DNA of 64,000 bases from Scheffersomyces stipitis CBS 6054 (taxonomy: Eukaryota; Ascomycota; Pichiomycetes; Serinales; Debaryomycetaceae). Location of the stretch: positions 62,001 to 126,000 of the forward strand of contig NC_009068.1 in the NCBI RefSeq assembly GCF_000209165.1, given 5' to 3'. Shown here in pieces: positions 52,442-63,220 of this stretch. How positions within the stretch are numbered: position 1 is the first letter of the stretch; every line of letters starts with the position of its first letter. Position numbers and translations under genes: made by a program. The notes under the pieces were generated by a model. The model searched no databases. It was not told where the DNA came from and saw nothing but the letters and a program-made list of their open reading frames with translations.

Positions 52442-53008
52442 TTGCATCTTGTATATATTTATAGACTGTAACATAGACTCGCATTTGCACCCATTTATTT
52501 GGTATGCGAAACGCATATCTTTCATACCATATCGGATGAATAGGCTATCGTACTATTGTAATGATACATATAGAATATCATAGATCCTTGATATAATAGA
52601 ACCAAAAATAACAGGACTCTATCGCTTTTATTGTACTCTGTGTTTTCTAGCAACTCCGAGATCAACTCCGAGAGTCAACAACTCCATTATTCTCCACCAA
52701 ATAAGAAATCAAAAATGCAGAAACTTTGTATATTCTCTTTAATAAGCCATCTTGACTCAATATCTATTTTTCTCCTCTCGACCTCCTCTACCAACTCTAT
52801 AAGCCCTTCCACCTGGCAATACCCCAGATCTATCATTTTCGGTTTCACTTTGGCGCTACCAATTGACTCTCGACCAATGAGCATTTCCGATCTCACGGCA
52901 CCGATCCTAGCCGGGAGTGAAAAATTCACTATTTCTACCCCAGAGATTTAGACACTTGGTATACACCACTTTTTATTCTTCTTTTTTTACCATTCATCAC
53001 AATATAAG
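52442..53008. other. Intergenic: FUM1 promoter
   Basis: About 570 bp. A minus-strand frame at 52687-52929 (80 codons, GTG start; an internal ATG would leave 65 codons) looks protein-like but has no recognised family, and is not called. The last 30 bp before FUM1 include a T-rich stretch typical of strong promoters. Confidence 0.5.
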
Positions 53009-54487
53009 ATGTTGAGATTAGCCTCCAAGTCTGTACCAGCTGCCAGAGCCGTTTCCTCGAGAAACTTGTCTGTGTCTTCCGTTTTGCTCCTGTCCACCAG
53101 AACTGAGACCGATGCCTTTGGTCCTATCGAGGTCGACTCGTCCAAGTACTACGGTGCCCAGACTGCCAGATCCAAGATGAACTTCAAAATCGGAGGACCT
53201 GCTGCCCGTATGCCATTGCCTGTTGTCCATGCTTTTGGTATCTTGAAGAAATCTGCTGCTATTGTTAATGAAGAGTTAGGAGCTTTGGATCCTAAGATTT
53301 CTCAAGCTATCCAAGTGGCTGCTACTGAAGTTGCCGAGGGTAAATTAGACGACCACTTCCCATTGGTTGTTTTCCAGACTGGTTCAGGTACTCAGTCAAA
53401 CATGAATGCCAACGAAGTCATTTCCAACAGAGCTATTGAGATCTTGGGCGGGGAATTAGGATCCAAGAAGCCTGTTCACCCTAACGATCACTGTAATATG
53501 TCTCAATCTTCCAACGACACTTTCCCTACTGTTATGCACATTGCCGCTGTCACTGAAATCTCCAAGTCGTTGATTCCCGAATTGACCAAGTTGAGAGACT
53601 CTTTACAGGCTAAATCTGATGAGTTCAAGGACATCATCAAGATCGGTAGAACCCACTTGCAAGACGCAACACCATTGACTTTGGGCCAGGAATTCTCCGG
53701 ATACGTTCAACAGGTTACCAACGGTATTGAAAGAATCGAAAAGACTTTGCCCAATTTGCTCTACTTGGCCCAGGGTGGTACTGCTGTCGGTACTGGTCTT
53801 AACACCAGAAAAGGCTGGGACGTTAAGATTGCCGATCAAGTTTCCAAATTGACCGGCTTGCCTTTCAAGACTGCTCCTAACAAGTTTGAAGCTCTTGCAG
53901 CTCATGACGCCATCGTAGAAGCATCTGGTGCCTTGAACACTGTAGCTGTCTCTTTGTACAAAATCGCCAATGACATTAGATACTTGGGATCTGGCCCAAG
54001 ATGTGGTTACGGTGAGTTGGCTTTGCCAGAAAACGAACCTGGTTCTTCTATCATGCCTGGTAAGGTTAACCCTACCCAGAACGAAGCCTTAACTATGGTG
54101 GCCACCCAAGTGTTTGGTAACCATTCTGCCATCACCTTTGCTGGTGCTTCTGGTCAGTTCGAATTGAACGTGTTCAAGCCAGTCATGATCGCCAACTTGT
54201 TGTCGTCCATTAGATTGATTGCTGACGGTTCGGCTTCATTCAGAGTCAACTGTGTTGACGGTATCCAGGCTAATGTTGACAAGATCGAAAAGACCTTGCA
54301 CGAATCGTTGATGTTGGTCACTGCCTTGAACCCTAAGATCGGTTACGACGCCGCCTCCAAGACCGCCAAGAACGCTCACAAGAAGGGCTTGACTTTGAAG
54401 CAATCAGCTTTGGAGTTGGGCGTCTTGTCCGAGCAGGAATTCGACGAATGGGTCAGACCAGAAAAGATGATTGGTCCAAAGGATTAG
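53009..54487 (+). CDS. FUM1: Fumarate hydratase (fumarase), class II
   Basis: Interconverts fumarate and malate in the mitochondrial TCA cycle; in yeasts one gene usually also supplies a cytosolic pool. The 492 aa begin with an Arg/Ser-rich presequence [19 protein letters not shown]. Class II signatures are present: [14 protein letters not shown] (about 129-142), [10 protein letters not shown] (about 166-175) and the hallmark [11 protein letters not shown] near residue 346. S. cerevisiae Fum1 is 488 aa. Leucine is almost always TTG; one CTG at residue 28 lies in the presequence, where serine would be harmless. Confidence 0.98.
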   Translation: MLRLASKSVPAARAVSSRNLSVSSVLLLSTRTETDAFGPIEVDSSKYYGAQTARSKMNFKIGGPAARMPLPVVHAFGILKKSAAIVNEELGALDPKISQAIQVAATEVAEGKLDDHFPLVVFQTGSGTQSNMNANEVISNRAIEILGGELGSKKPVHPNDHCNMSQSSNDTFPTVMHIAAVTEISKSLIPELTKLRDSLQAKSDEFKDIIKIGRTHLQDATPLTLGQEFSGYVQQVTNGIERIEKTLPNLLYLAQGGTAVGTGLNTRKGWDVKIADQVSKLTGLPFKTAPNKFEALAAHDAIVEASGALNTVAVSLYKIANDIRYLGSGPRCGYGELALPENEPGSSIMPGKVNPTQNEALTMVATQVFGNHSAITFAGASGQFELNVFKPVMIANLLSSIRLIADGSASFRVNCVDGIQANVDKIEKTLHESLMLVTALNPKIGYDAASKTAKNAHKKGLTLKQSALELGVLSEQEFDEWVRPEKMIGPKD

Positions 54488-55005
54488 ATTTTTAAACGTA
54501 GATCAGTTATCTAGCTGTTTATAGCAATACTATTATTTATTTGACTTTCTAGTAGATACAACTATTCTTTAGTTGTATACGTACATTCCCCTCTCATCGT
54601 TAATATCGCGGAGCTTTCTCTATTGATATTACTTTCTGTGTTTCTATTGCCTTATGTTTCCCAGAAACCTCTTCTAACTGTAGCAAATGGCTGCGAATTC
54701 CTGATTCTGCCACTATTGGTTTCTGGGAAAACTACAATAATATACTAAAATATTCACAAAAAAAAGAATACCTTCCATGGAAATATTCTATATAATTTCG
54801 TCATATCACAATCATGATACCTCCCTCTCCAAATATCGCTTCCAGCACCAGCAACACGAACCCCCCCACTTTTACTTATAGCTTCTAATATAAATTTGAT
54901 CACGTGATTTATATGAGTCGTGCGTGACTGCCACTTATTGAAGATCTGGAGAGAAGGCAATCTCTTTCCTTCTCTAACAGTTCGTTAGGACAGCTGGTTG
55001 CAGCG
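54488..55005. other. Intergenic: FUM1 3' end and SPT2 promoter
   Basis: About 520 bp. AT-rich downstream of FUM1. A perfect ATCACGTGAT palindrome lies about 100 bp before SPT2 (annotated separately). Confidence 0.6.
54899..54908 (+). promoter_or_regulatory. CACGTG E-box upstream of SPT2
   Basis: ATCACGTGAT is a palindrome containing the Cbf1-type core TCACGTGA, 97 bp before the SPT2 ATG. In CUG-clade yeasts Cbf1 sites are common near housekeeping promoters. Binding is inferred. Confidence 0.4.
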
Positions 55006-56226
55006 ATGTCGTTATCTACGATCCTCCAGCATGTCAAGAAGAAGGGCCAACCGCCTCCACGCAATGTGGGTACGAAATCTGGTCCTATTACAGCATCATC
55101 TTTATCTTCGGCTTCACCTTCAGCATCAAGTACTGTAAAAGGCCATGCTTCCTTCAAAAATGGCGATAGAAAGGAAGTGGACCCCGTAGTAGCAATGCTT
55201 AAAGAGAAGCGGCGTTTGGAACGAGAAAAGAAGGAACAAGAGATGCGAGCTAAAAAGGGTTTGCCAGCCAAAAAGCCCGCTAAGGAAAGAGCTCCTAAAC
55301 TGGGGAAAAGTGCAACCTCCATCAAATCTGCGAATGGCCTAGCACATTCTACAAATTCTTCACGGTCTTTACACACCGGTCGTTCTTCAAATTTGGCCAG
55401 GCTGTCCGCATATCCAGCCGATAGCAGTGAACAGAAGCTGACAAAAAAGTTGAGTTTCAATGATTTGATGAAACGAGCCTCAAAAATTGACCAGAGCAAA
55501 CTTTCCATTACGTTAAGAAATAAAAGTAAGTCTCCAGAAACGGCTACAGGGTCCGGTGCCAGTTCATCTACAGTCAGGCCAGTGAAATCAAAATCTGTAA
55601 CTCCGAAGTTGCTGGCAAATCCAGCATCCCGAGTCCCGACTCGAGTTCCGGACTCTATAAAACGTCCAAGCAGTAAAGGCGTATCCAGTCGAAATTCTAG
55701 TAATTCGAGCACTAATGGCAGAAAACCCGAAAGAAAAGCTGATATTTCTGCTTCTTCTGCTCCTGTTAGAACGCCTTTGCCGGTACGTGGGCCTTCCAGC
55801 ATGCTTGAAGCCAAATTAAAGGATAAGCCTACACTGAGAGATAGAGATAGAAATAGAAATGGCAGACATACTTCACGTCCATCGTCCCATCAGTATGCGG
55901 ATGAGTATGAATATGACGACTCTGATCTAGACTCGTTCATAGCTTCGGAAGACGACGAAGAGGAACGTGACAGGTACTCGAGGCACGACGGGCAGGACTA
56001 TGATCGTGACGAGATCTGGGCCATTTTCAACAGAGGCAAAAAGCGCAACTACTACAACCGTTTTGATGATGATTCAGATGTTGACGATATGGAAGCCACA
56101 GGTGCTGATATTCTTGAAGAAGAACAGGCTTCCAGACGCAGAGCAGAGTTGGAAGACCGTCGGGAATTGGAAGAAGAGAAGCGGTTGGCTGCCCTTAAGA
56201 GAGCCCGCAAGCTGAAGAGAAACTAA
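55006..56226 (+). CDS. SPT2: Spt2 histone-binding chromatin protein
   Basis: Binds H3-H4 and restrains histone exchange and spurious transcription in coding regions. At 406 aa it resembles fungal Spt2 in layout: a conserved N-terminus with MSLSTILQHVKKK, a long Ser/Lys/Pro-rich disordered middle, an acidic patch (YEYDDSDLDSFIASEDDEEE, about 302-321), and the conserved C-terminal histone-binding domain DEIWAIFNRGKKRNYYNRFDD (about 337-357), then EEEQASRRRAELEDRRELEE and a basic end. The antisense strand carries a 301-codon open frame over this gene, which is a composition artefact. Confidence 0.93.
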   Translation: MSLSTILQHVKKKGQPPPRNVGTKSGPITASSLSSASPSASSTVKGHASFKNGDRKEVDPVVAMLKEKRRLEREKKEQEMRAKKGLPAKKPAKERAPKLGKSATSIKSANGLAHSTNSSRSLHTGRSSNLARLSAYPADSSEQKLTKKLSFNDLMKRASKIDQSKLSITLRNKSKSPETATGSGASSSTVRPVKSKSVTPKLLANPASRVPTRVPDSIKRPSSKGVSSRNSSNSSTNGRKPERKADISASSAPVRTPLPVRGPSSMLEAKLKDKPTLRDRDRNRNGRHTSRPSSHQYADEYEYDDSDLDSFIASEDDEEERDRYSRHDGQDYDRDEIWAIFNRGKKRNYYNRFDDDSDVDDMEATGADILEEEQASRRRAELEDRRELEEEKRLAALKRARKLKRN

Positions 56227-56724
56227 TAGATTAAAATAAGACATTTCATGGTAAGCTGTTCTAAAATAGTTCAAGTTAGTTGTCTATTTGAGGAGTTTTC
56301 TGTTGAAGTAAATGTTTGCAATTTTTGTTTTGGCTTTTTTATGGAATAATTCGGCATTAAAGGTATTGATTCAACTACAATTTTAGAGATATCTTTAAAC
56401 CCTTTTTTGAGAAGGCTATTCCATGATCAGCCATCAATTGAAAGTACAAAATCAAGTATTTCAAAAAAAATGTACCTAAAATTTAACACTTTTGGGTACT
56501 AGCTCAAAGCTCATTTTTGTGATAAATTGTGTGAGTGAGAGAGAGACTTTCCATTTGCATGAGTAATGATCAAATCTTCAAAGCTAAAGTCATCTCGTCT
56601 CCACAGCGATCGTTTATCCAATGCACTACAAGGCCGCGAAAAAAAATTAAGTATGTTTTGCATGTTCTTTTGAACGACTAATAGATAAATATTTAAGGAG
56701 AACTTGTAGCATTGATTCGTAAGG
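56227..56724. other. Intergenic: SPT2 3' end and RIT1 promoter
   Basis: About 500 bp, AT-rich with several A and T runs (56320-56345, 56462-56475); no gene seen. Confidence 0.6.
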
Positions 56725-58338
56725 ATGGATAACTTCTACAATGTCAGCAGTAGTCTCTCTGACATAAGAAAGGAGCTCAGAAAGGATACCCTTTCGTTGA
56801 AAAATAGGCTCCAGTCAATTCTATACGACTCGAAGTTTGTTTCTGGTCTTGAGTTGAATTTTCCTTTGGTCCCTAACGAAAGGTGTGGATTATGGTATGT
56901 TCCTAACGATAGTCAGATCGATAGCTCGTATTTCAAGTCGACAGATGGCCATACCAGCGAATGGGCGTTTTCCATGCGAAGACTCAATCTCCATTTGGTG
57001 CCCATCATAGGTGAAAATGACGGAATATCAATTATTGATTCCACCAGGAAGGGAAAGTTGATGCCCGACGCTTTGCTGAAGACCATACCGATCTGGTGTG
57101 CTGTGCTCAACAGCATTTTGTATGAAGATACTCTGGATAACGAAATTGTGCAAGAACTAGGCTCCTTATTGAGTGGCTGGTCAGAAGATGATACTGGATT
57201 CATTCTTGATTTGAAGAATAACCACAGTTGGCTCAGAACACCTAGGGAAATGGTTTTTCGAAGCGAGCACAACCTAATTGTGAAGCGGATTCCTGAGTTT
57301 GTCAAGGAAGTGAAGCATTTGGGCTTGATTTCAAAGAAACAGTTAATCGCAGCTCTTGGTGGAAAGAGAAAGCCGTTGGTGCCGTTCTGGACGTATCCTG
57401 GCAACAAGGGTAGAATTCATACAATTTCAAATGATCATAATGATGGCGGCATTGTGTTCGAAGACTCTACTGTCAATAGAACTAATCCGTACTATACTAT
57501 TCAATGTGTGACAGCTTCAAAGAAGACAGAAGAACTCGATGGAGCACCTATAACTGTACAAAGTCGATCGCAGGATCAGGAGCTAATATCAACTTCGTGG
57601 AGATATATTCAGGGAGCGGCAGATGACCACGAGCTATGGGCTACCAAGGATATCTGTCAAGGGAACCTCCTGCCCAAAATCTTTTGGAGCCTCTTGCTAA
57701 TAAAACTGGCAGAAGGTATAATAGACGAAAACACGGGATACATTTACGACTGGCTCAGTGAAGCTGAACTTACTCAAAAACTTAACAAACTCTATTCTCA
57801 GCTTCTTGAGTCCAAGGAAAACCACTCTTTCGTACTCAGGACTCAGGTGAGTGACGTCAAGAATACGAAGAACGATACAGGCATCATTTTGGGAATAATG
57901 GAATCAAATATCCACTACGAGCAGTTAATTGTTGAATTCCCTGAGGTAGCTGAAGTGGTTATTTTCAGTGACAAGTACGTGGTCACAGATGTGCCAGAGA
58001 AAGTGCAAATCCAGTTGTTCCAACATAAAATAGAGTCGTCCAAAAAAGGATCGAAGCAGTTGAGAGAAGTGCTTCCAACTCTTGTTCCCAAACTCAAGGC
58101 TGGAGATGTCAATAGCAAAATCTTAGTGCTTTGTGATTCTGGAAAGGATATCAGCGCTGGTTTGGTTGTTCTCTTGTTGTGCAAATATTTTGACTTGGAA
58201 TGGAAAATAAAGCAATCTCCTGAAGCTGTCAAGGTAGATAAGGACTTGGTAAAGAAGCAATTGAGTTTGCTAGCTAATGTCAGAAAAGTTAATCCAAGTA
58301 GAAACACTCTACAGAGTATAAACACATATTTAATGTAA
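56725..58338 (+). CDS. RIT1: Initiator-tRNA 2'-O-ribosyl phosphate transferase
   Basis: Adds a phosphoribosyl group to A64 of initiator tRNA-Met so that it is kept out of elongation. The 537 aa contain the family blocks DSTRKGKLMPDA followed by KTIPIWCAVLN (about 107-130), SWRYIQGAADDHELWATK (about 292-309) and a C-terminal phosphatase-like loop LVLCDSGKDISAGLVVLLLCKYF (about 466-488). The codon at residue 118 is CTG, where I recall the family reading PDALSKT: the residue would be serine in a CUG-Ser yeast. Two tRNA genes lie just downstream, a coincidence as far as I can tell. Confidence 0.94.
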   Translation: MDNFYNVSSSLSDIRKELRKDTLSLKNRLQSILYDSKFVSGLELNFPLVPNERCGLWYVPNDSQIDSSYFKSTDGHTSEWAFSMRRLNLHLVPIIGENDGISIIDSTRKGKLMPDALLKTIPIWCAVLNSILYEDTLDNEIVQELGSLLSGWSEDDTGFILDLKNNHSWLRTPREMVFRSEHNLIVKRIPEFVKEVKHLGLISKKQLIAALGGKRKPLVPFWTYPGNKGRIHTISNDHNDGGIVFEDSTVNRTNPYYTIQCVTASKKTEELDGAPITVQSRSQDQELISTSWRYIQGAADDHELWATKDICQGNLLPKIFWSLLLIKLAEGIIDENTGYIYDWLSEAELTQKLNKLYSQLLESKENHSFVLRTQVSDVKNTKNDTGIILGIMESNIHYEQLIVEFPEVAEVVIFSDKYVVTDVPEKVQIQLFQHKIESSKKGSKQLREVLPTLVPKLKAGDVNSKILVLCDSGKDISAGLVVLLLCKYFDLEWKIKQSPEAVKVDKDLVKKQLSLLANVRKVNPSRNTLQSINTYLM

Positions 58339-58450
58339 ATAGATAATATCAGCATATCTCCACATTGGCCTACATAGCTTGAAAATGCCATTATGATGTT
58401 TGTACTTGAAGTGTAGAAACATCTTTTAGTAGATAGATTGCAAAAAAAGA

Positions 58451-58524
58451 CGACCTCGGTGAGGGTCGAACTCACGATCTTAAGATTAACAGTCTTACGC
58501 CTTAGCCAACTTGGCCACGAAGTC
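58451..58524 (-). tRNA. tRNA-Asn(GUU)
   Basis: 74 nt with no intron, cloverleaf checked by eye. The 7-bp acceptor stem GACTTCG/CGAGGTC has one G-U pair. The D arm contains TGGCCAAGTTGG (A box), the anticodon stem is TAAGA/TCTTA with loop CTGTTAA (anticodon GTT), and the T arm GTGAGTTCGACCCTCAC contains the B box. The T-run required for Pol III termination follows on the minus strand. Very close to S. cerevisiae tRNA-Asn. Confidence 0.96.
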
Positions 58525-58618
58525 ATTTTTTGAATTTTTTCGCGAAAATAGCCATTAAGTGCTCTTTGTTGAAATACGAAATATTTAAGCTTTTCAGATT
58601 AGAAGTTCTCACGAAAAT

Positions 58619-58690
58619 TCCGATATAGTGTAATGGCTATCACTCGAGACTCTCCATCTTGAAATCCGGGTTCGATTCCCGGTATCGGAG
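58619..58690 (+). tRNA. tRNA-Glu(CUC)
   Basis: 72 nt without intron. Acceptor TCCGATA pairs with TATCGGA; the D arm is GTGTAATGGCTATCAC; anticodon stem CGAGA/TCTTG encloses CTCTCCA, giving anticodon CTC; the T arm CCGGGTTCGATTCCCGG is perfect. A T7 run ends transcription from about 58696. The body is that of the yeast Glu(UUC) tRNA with a changed anticodon arm. Confidence 0.95.
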
Positions 58691-58968
58691 CCAATTCTTT
58701 TTTTACGTTTTTGGCCCATTTTGCAGTGTCAAAATCCTAGAAACTTGATTTACTTGATGCTTTTACTAATTTTTATAAAAGTATGATATCGCAGTTTTAT
58801 TTAATTTGTTATGTCATGGTTTTGATTGTTTATTTCCGAAGTATTTAAATTTCGCAACCTTTTGGATTTATGGAAGAATAAATTCAAAATTTGAAAAAAA
58901 TCTACAAACAGCTAATCATAAATTCGTACTTCTTTTCATCTTATTTCATTTTGTATATATATAAATAC

Positions 58969-61900
58969 TTACTTACTCTCAGTACTGTTGTAGAACAATA
59001 CGAAGTTAAGCTTTACTTCCCTGTGGAATTCTGCCCATAATTCAACTGGATCAGAGTCACCAACCTTTTCTAGCTGCACCGATTCTACCAAGATGCTGAT
59101 TCTCTTGATGAGCTTTATGATGGATTTAATACGTTCCTGGTAATTCTCAGTATCTTGAGCAGATGCCTTCGCACCCAACTTTTTTCCTAGTTGCAATTTT
59201 AAGTTGGCAGCAATAACAGAAAGAAAGGCTCCATTGTCTTTAATAAGAAGACATTCAAATATCGACTCATGGTTGTTGATGAAATTAATCAAGTTGATAC
59301 TTGATAAGACAATGATGTCAATTTGATCATCTACAAGTCCTTGCTCTATGATATTCTTGGCAGTCTCAGCAATGTCGACGTTGTACTCATTGATGGTTTG
59401 TGCGTCCAACGAAATTAAAGTGTATATGAATTCATAACTTAACTTTCTGATTTCCAACCCCTCATCTAGCACATACTTGTAAGGGCCCATGGGGATAATC
59501 TTTTTGAACTCTACTTCCGCCTTTAACTGTCTGTAGATTCCTGGAAGGATATCATTGTTCAAATGGGGCAAAATGATCTGCGGCTTGTTGTGCAAGGCTG
59601 TAAGCAAATTGCCAATAATCAACTGCTTAATATCAATGTTGACAATGTCGATAGATGGCAATGTGATAAGGATCAACTTCTCCAATTCTTGCAAACTTTC
59701 GCGTGTGTCATCAAGTTTGCTGATCAAATGTTTGACCGAAACAATAGCAGTGTAGATCGATGACAATGAAGGCTTGTTGGAAAGAATTCCATACAAGTAC
59801 TCGAGTTGGCTTTTGTCTCTAAGAACCAATTCACTTATGAGATCACCTGTATTTCTAAACTCAGAACATAAGGAATGATCAAATTCTGTCTCATTAACAT
59901 TGATCCACAAATATTCCCAGATAGACTTTAATTGAACAATATTACACTTTGGAACTACTACCTTAAGTGACGAAACCAAGTAGTAATTATTCAATTCCTT
60001 GGATGCATATTTTAACATCAACTTCAGAAGCCTATTTGACAAATCAGTCCTGACTAGTAAACCAATAGAAACTGCTGCTGCCTCCCTAACCTTCTCAGCA
60101 TCAGACGAGTTGATCCGCTTCTCATTTTCCAAGTTATTGCTTCCTCTTTCCAAGATAGTAAAGAGTTTGTCAAGTACGTCGAATAGTGGCACGTACTCTG
60201 CGCAGTGTCCCAAGAATTGCACAATGAATACTAGATTGGGAAGCTCCTCAGCAGCAATCTTAGAACTCAAGCAAATGTTCAATTTATTCTCTTGTTCCTG
60301 GATTTCAGAAATCAACCTATTCTGGCCACAAACAGTAGCCAATGATCTGGCACTTGTTTCTAGACTCAAATCCAAAATGGATGGTAGCCTGGAAAACAAA
60401 TCAGCATTGTTGGCAACTATCAACTCAAAGAGACGGAAAAAAGGCTCGTTGTTAACATCAATCAACTTGCCATTGATGGCACCAACAGATATATCAATGA
60501 ATTCATCAAATTTATTCTGTAAAGCTCCTGTTGTTTCCGTCAAATATGCTAATATTTCAAAAGACAAGGGCAAGTTTCCCTTGTTGCCTTTGGAAATAGA
60601 CTTGACTACAGCCAGAGTGGTTTTGTCGAGGGCAGTTTCCGTGAACGAAATTCTCCTAATCAAAGACTTTAACAAAGTCAACGACAAGTAGCTTATGGAA
60701 TCATCAGGAGAAATAATCAACCCGTTCAATTTAGATACAACATACTCTTCAAGCTCACCAGTAGCAGTAGTTGTAGTATCCAATCCGTAAAACTCATACA
60801 AGACTTCCAACGTTGGCTTGACAGTACTCTCATGTGTCACACAATTCCAGAGTGTGTCAATAATTGGTGCTGCTCCGTCTGTTAGGTTATCCTTGATGAT
60901 TGCTCCCAAACAGTTGATACATGCCAAGATTAGCTCACTGGAGTACAGCTTGTAGTCTTGAACCTTACCCAACAAGTTATCAGTCAAGTCTCGAACCTGT
61001 TCTGGGTACACTGTATTTCCAAATTTCTGCAAAAGTGAGCTGAAAATCTTGAGACTTTCAATAATAATGCTAAAAGACTTGTCGTTCAAAGATTTAAGTA
61101 AGTCACCAGCAATGTATGACACCACCAACAGGGGAAGACCAGAATCATCGGAATTGTCTATGACATTCCTGTAGAGAATTAAGTAGTCCAAGGAACCAGA
61201 CGTATCAAGATCGAGCTCTTCAAATTTTGCAAACACGGTCTGTATCAAGTGAGTTTGTTCGAATTTGTTCAAGCTTTCTATCAATTGCAAAATGATAGGA
61301 AATTGGCCCAACTTCTCCTTGACAAGTAACTTTTGAGTGATTGTAGTAACGAGTGGTTGAAGTTCATTTCGCGGTGAAACTGTCAATTCCACAACAAGCT
61401 TTGCAGTTCTGATTGCCTCGTGAGAGACCAATTCACTCGAGTCTAACAACGGAAGCAACGAGAATAAATCACGGTAGATGACTTCCAAACTATGAGGACT
61501 TCTTCTTAATAAAGACTGGAGCAACTGACATGCCTTACTACGTAATTTCCACGAGCCATCATTTTCGTCGTCGTCTCCTAGTTCATTCTCATCATCACTG
61601 AATTCAATGTCGTCTTCCTCATAGTCCATGTCCATGTCGTTATCCTTGTCATCAAAGGGGTTAAACTGGATGAACTTGGCAACAATATCGAGAATGTTGG
61701 TTTCATAGTTTACAATGCTACATCTAGACGAGATCAAGTCGTTGATAACATTGAGAGCTTCGTCTCTCGCGAGATTAAGTTTCACCAACGAGTCGAAGTC
61801 AAACTCGTCAGTATCTACGTTCAACTCGTTGAGCTTCAACAATCTGATAGCATCTGAATATGTCGTCTGCACCAATGATGGATCGAGCACAAAACCGTTG

Positions 61901-62763
61901 CGGAACACAACCGAATACAACTGGAATCGGACGATGTCTGCTGTCTCATTCTTGAGGTCCACAAACGACTGTTGCATATGGACTACATTTTCATTAATTA
62001 GACTTTCATCCACAATATACGTGGTCAAGGCATCGTATGCAGCTATTGCACGCTTGCTGATGATACCTGTTTCTTGGAATGACAAATCGATAAGGAAGAC
62101 CAGCAACAATTTGATATCTTTCTTAGATAAGGCAAAGCCCAAGTTCTTGATTACGTCAAACAAAAGCTCAATGGCGTCGATATTGATGGAATTCTTCGTT
62201 ATCTGCGGCAAAAGCAAATCCACAATAGACCGTGAAAGCTTGACATCAAACGGATGAACTGCAGCAGTTTGAGATGGAGTGCTGGTTGAGTTGTACACTA
62301 TAGATGGCGACATTTCTGAAGCCTTCAACCCGTTTCGGCTACTGGTGTTACCAGTACTCAACATCAGTCTAAGTGCCATGTTAGGAATGGAAGTTGTAAA
62401 CGACTTGAAATTGGGCTTGGATCCAGAACCTTTGGCCTTGGTGTTTTCTTCCAACACTAATTTATATAATTGACCTACTACAGAAAGCATGGCATCGTTG
62501 GTCAAATAGCCTATCATAGGCTCGAATGACTTGACAGCCTGACTCTGTACATCAGAATTGTGATCCAGAAGTAAGCGAAACAAAATTGGAAGAAATCCTT
62601 CCAAGGCTCTACTGGAGAAGTTCGAATACTGATTTCCAGAACTTGAACCAGAGCTCGATGACGATGTGAGGTACTTGCGAAAGTCTTCAAGAGCCATGAA
62701 CCGGAGATCCGGATCCACATCGAGCGCCTTGTCCTTCAACGAATTGAGGTTAATCTCTTGCAT
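58969..62763 (-). CDS. Cand1/TIP120, cullin-RING ligase exchange factor
   Basis: Wraps around unneddylated cullins and exchanges substrate receptors (F-box modules) of SCF-type ligases. I start at the ATG at 62763 since the longer frame opens with TTG; the protein is 1264 aa, matching animal CAND1 (about 1230 aa). HEAT-type helices run along the whole length. Family blocks are DPDLRFMALEDFRKYL near the N-terminus, an acidic insert followed by GSWKLRSKACQLLQSLL (about 372-420), and MGPYKYVLDEGLEIRKLSYE (about 1090-1109), close to the animal C-terminal cullin/Rbx contact. In S. cerevisiae only the shortened and divergent Lag2 remains. Confidence 0.9.
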   Translation of the reverse strand: MQEINLNSLKDKALDVDPDLRFMALEDFRKYLTSSSSSGSSSGNQYSNFSSRALEGFLPILFRLLLDHNSDVQSQAVKSFEPMIGYLTNDAMLSVVGQLYKLVLEENTKAKGSGSKPNFKSFTTSIPNMALRLMLSTGNTSSRNGLKASEMSPSIVYNSTSTPSQTAAVHPFDVKLSRSIVDLLLPQITKNSINIDAIELLFDVIKNLGFALSKKDIKLLLVFLIDLSFQETGIISKRAIAAYDALTTYIVDESLINENVVHMQQSFVDLKNETADIVRFQLYSVVFRNGFVLDPSLVQTTYSDAIRLLKLNELNVDTDEFDFDSLVKLNLARDEALNVINDLISSRCSIVNYETNILDIVAKFIQFNPFDDKDNDMDMDYEEDDIEFSDDENELGDDDENDGSWKLRSKACQLLQSLLRRSPHSLEVIYRDLFSLLPLLDSSELVSHEAIRTAKLVVELTVSPRNELQPLVTTITQKLLVKEKLGQFPIILQLIESLNKFEQTHLIQTVFAKFEELDLDTSGSLDYLILYRNVIDNSDDSGLPLLVVSYIAGDLLKSLNDKSFSIIIESLKIFSSLLQKFGNTVYPEQVRDLTDNLLGKVQDYKLYSSELILACINCLGAIIKDNLTDGAAPIIDTLWNCVTHESTVKPTLEVLYEFYGLDTTTTATGELEEYVVSKLNGLIISPDDSISYLSLTLLKSLIRRISFTETALDKTTLAVVKSISKGNKGNLPLSFEILAYLTETTGALQNKFDEFIDISVGAINGKLIDVNNEPFFRLFELIVANNADLFSRLPSILDLSLETSARSLATVCGQNRLISEIQEQENKLNICLSSKIAAEELPNLVFIVQFLGHCAEYVPLFDVLDKLFTILERGSNNLENEKRINSSDAEKVREAAAVSIGLLVRTDLSNRLLKLMLKYASKELNNYYLVSSLKVVVPKCNIVQLKSIWEYLWINVNETEFDHSLCSEFRNTGDLISELVLRDKSQLEYLYGILSNKPSLSSIYTAIVSVKHLISKLDDTRESLQELEKLILITLPSIDIVNIDIKQLIIGNLLTALHNKPQIILPHLNNDILPGIYRQLKAEVEFKKIIPMGPYKYVLDEGLEIRKLSYEFIYTLISLDAQTINEYNVDIAETAKNIIEQGLVDDQIDIIVLSSINLINFINNHESIFECLLIKDNGAFLSVIAANLKLQLGKKLGAKASAQDTENYQERIKSIIKLIKRISILVESVQLEKVGDSDPVELWAEFHREVKLNFVLFYNSTESK

Positions 62764-63220
62764 GGCTACAGACTTGGTGCAAAAAGATATAAGTGGAATC
62801 ACGATATTCCAAAATGTCAAAGACGTGCTTGTCAAACCATTGCAGCGCTACCAATTTTTACCAGATAAGTATGGTTAAAACCATAGATTGCTATTTCAAT
62901 AAAGAAGGTAGTTTGTCTCGCGTATTATTAGTCTATGTAGGAATACATCCTTATGGATTGGTCGGGCAGTCAAAGACTTGGCAAACTATGGTGCAAATTG
63001 AGTGCACCAATGGTAATACATAATGGGTGCAACTAATGATTAAATAATGATATAAGTAGATCCTACAACAGGATCAATGCAAAGTGCCCACCAATAGAAT
63101 GTGGCAGAATGAAATTACAGGTTTATATGTAGATAGTAGTCATGAGCAAATTAAGTCTTCAACTTGTAGTAATAGAAATGAGGTGTTTAAATCCAAGTAT
63201 GGACTGATATGGCCCCAAAT
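62764..63220. other. Intergenic: CAND1 promoter and 3' end of the WKF gene
   Basis: About 460 bp; no gene or repeat seen. Confidence 0.6.

Larger units (their letters stand above)
58339..58968. other. Intergenic region holding two tRNA genes
   Basis: About 630 bp between converging RIT1 and CAND1, occupied by tRNA-Asn (minus) and tRNA-Glu (plus), 94 bp apart and divergent. No solo LTR was seen next to them, although retrotransposons often insert at tRNA genes. Confidence 0.7.

Noticed and set aside
54909..55814. 301-codon open frame on the minus strand across SPT2
   Set aside because: It lies antisense to the conserved Spt2 coding sequence and reads low-complexity Leu/Phe/Ser; a product of Spt2 codon bias.
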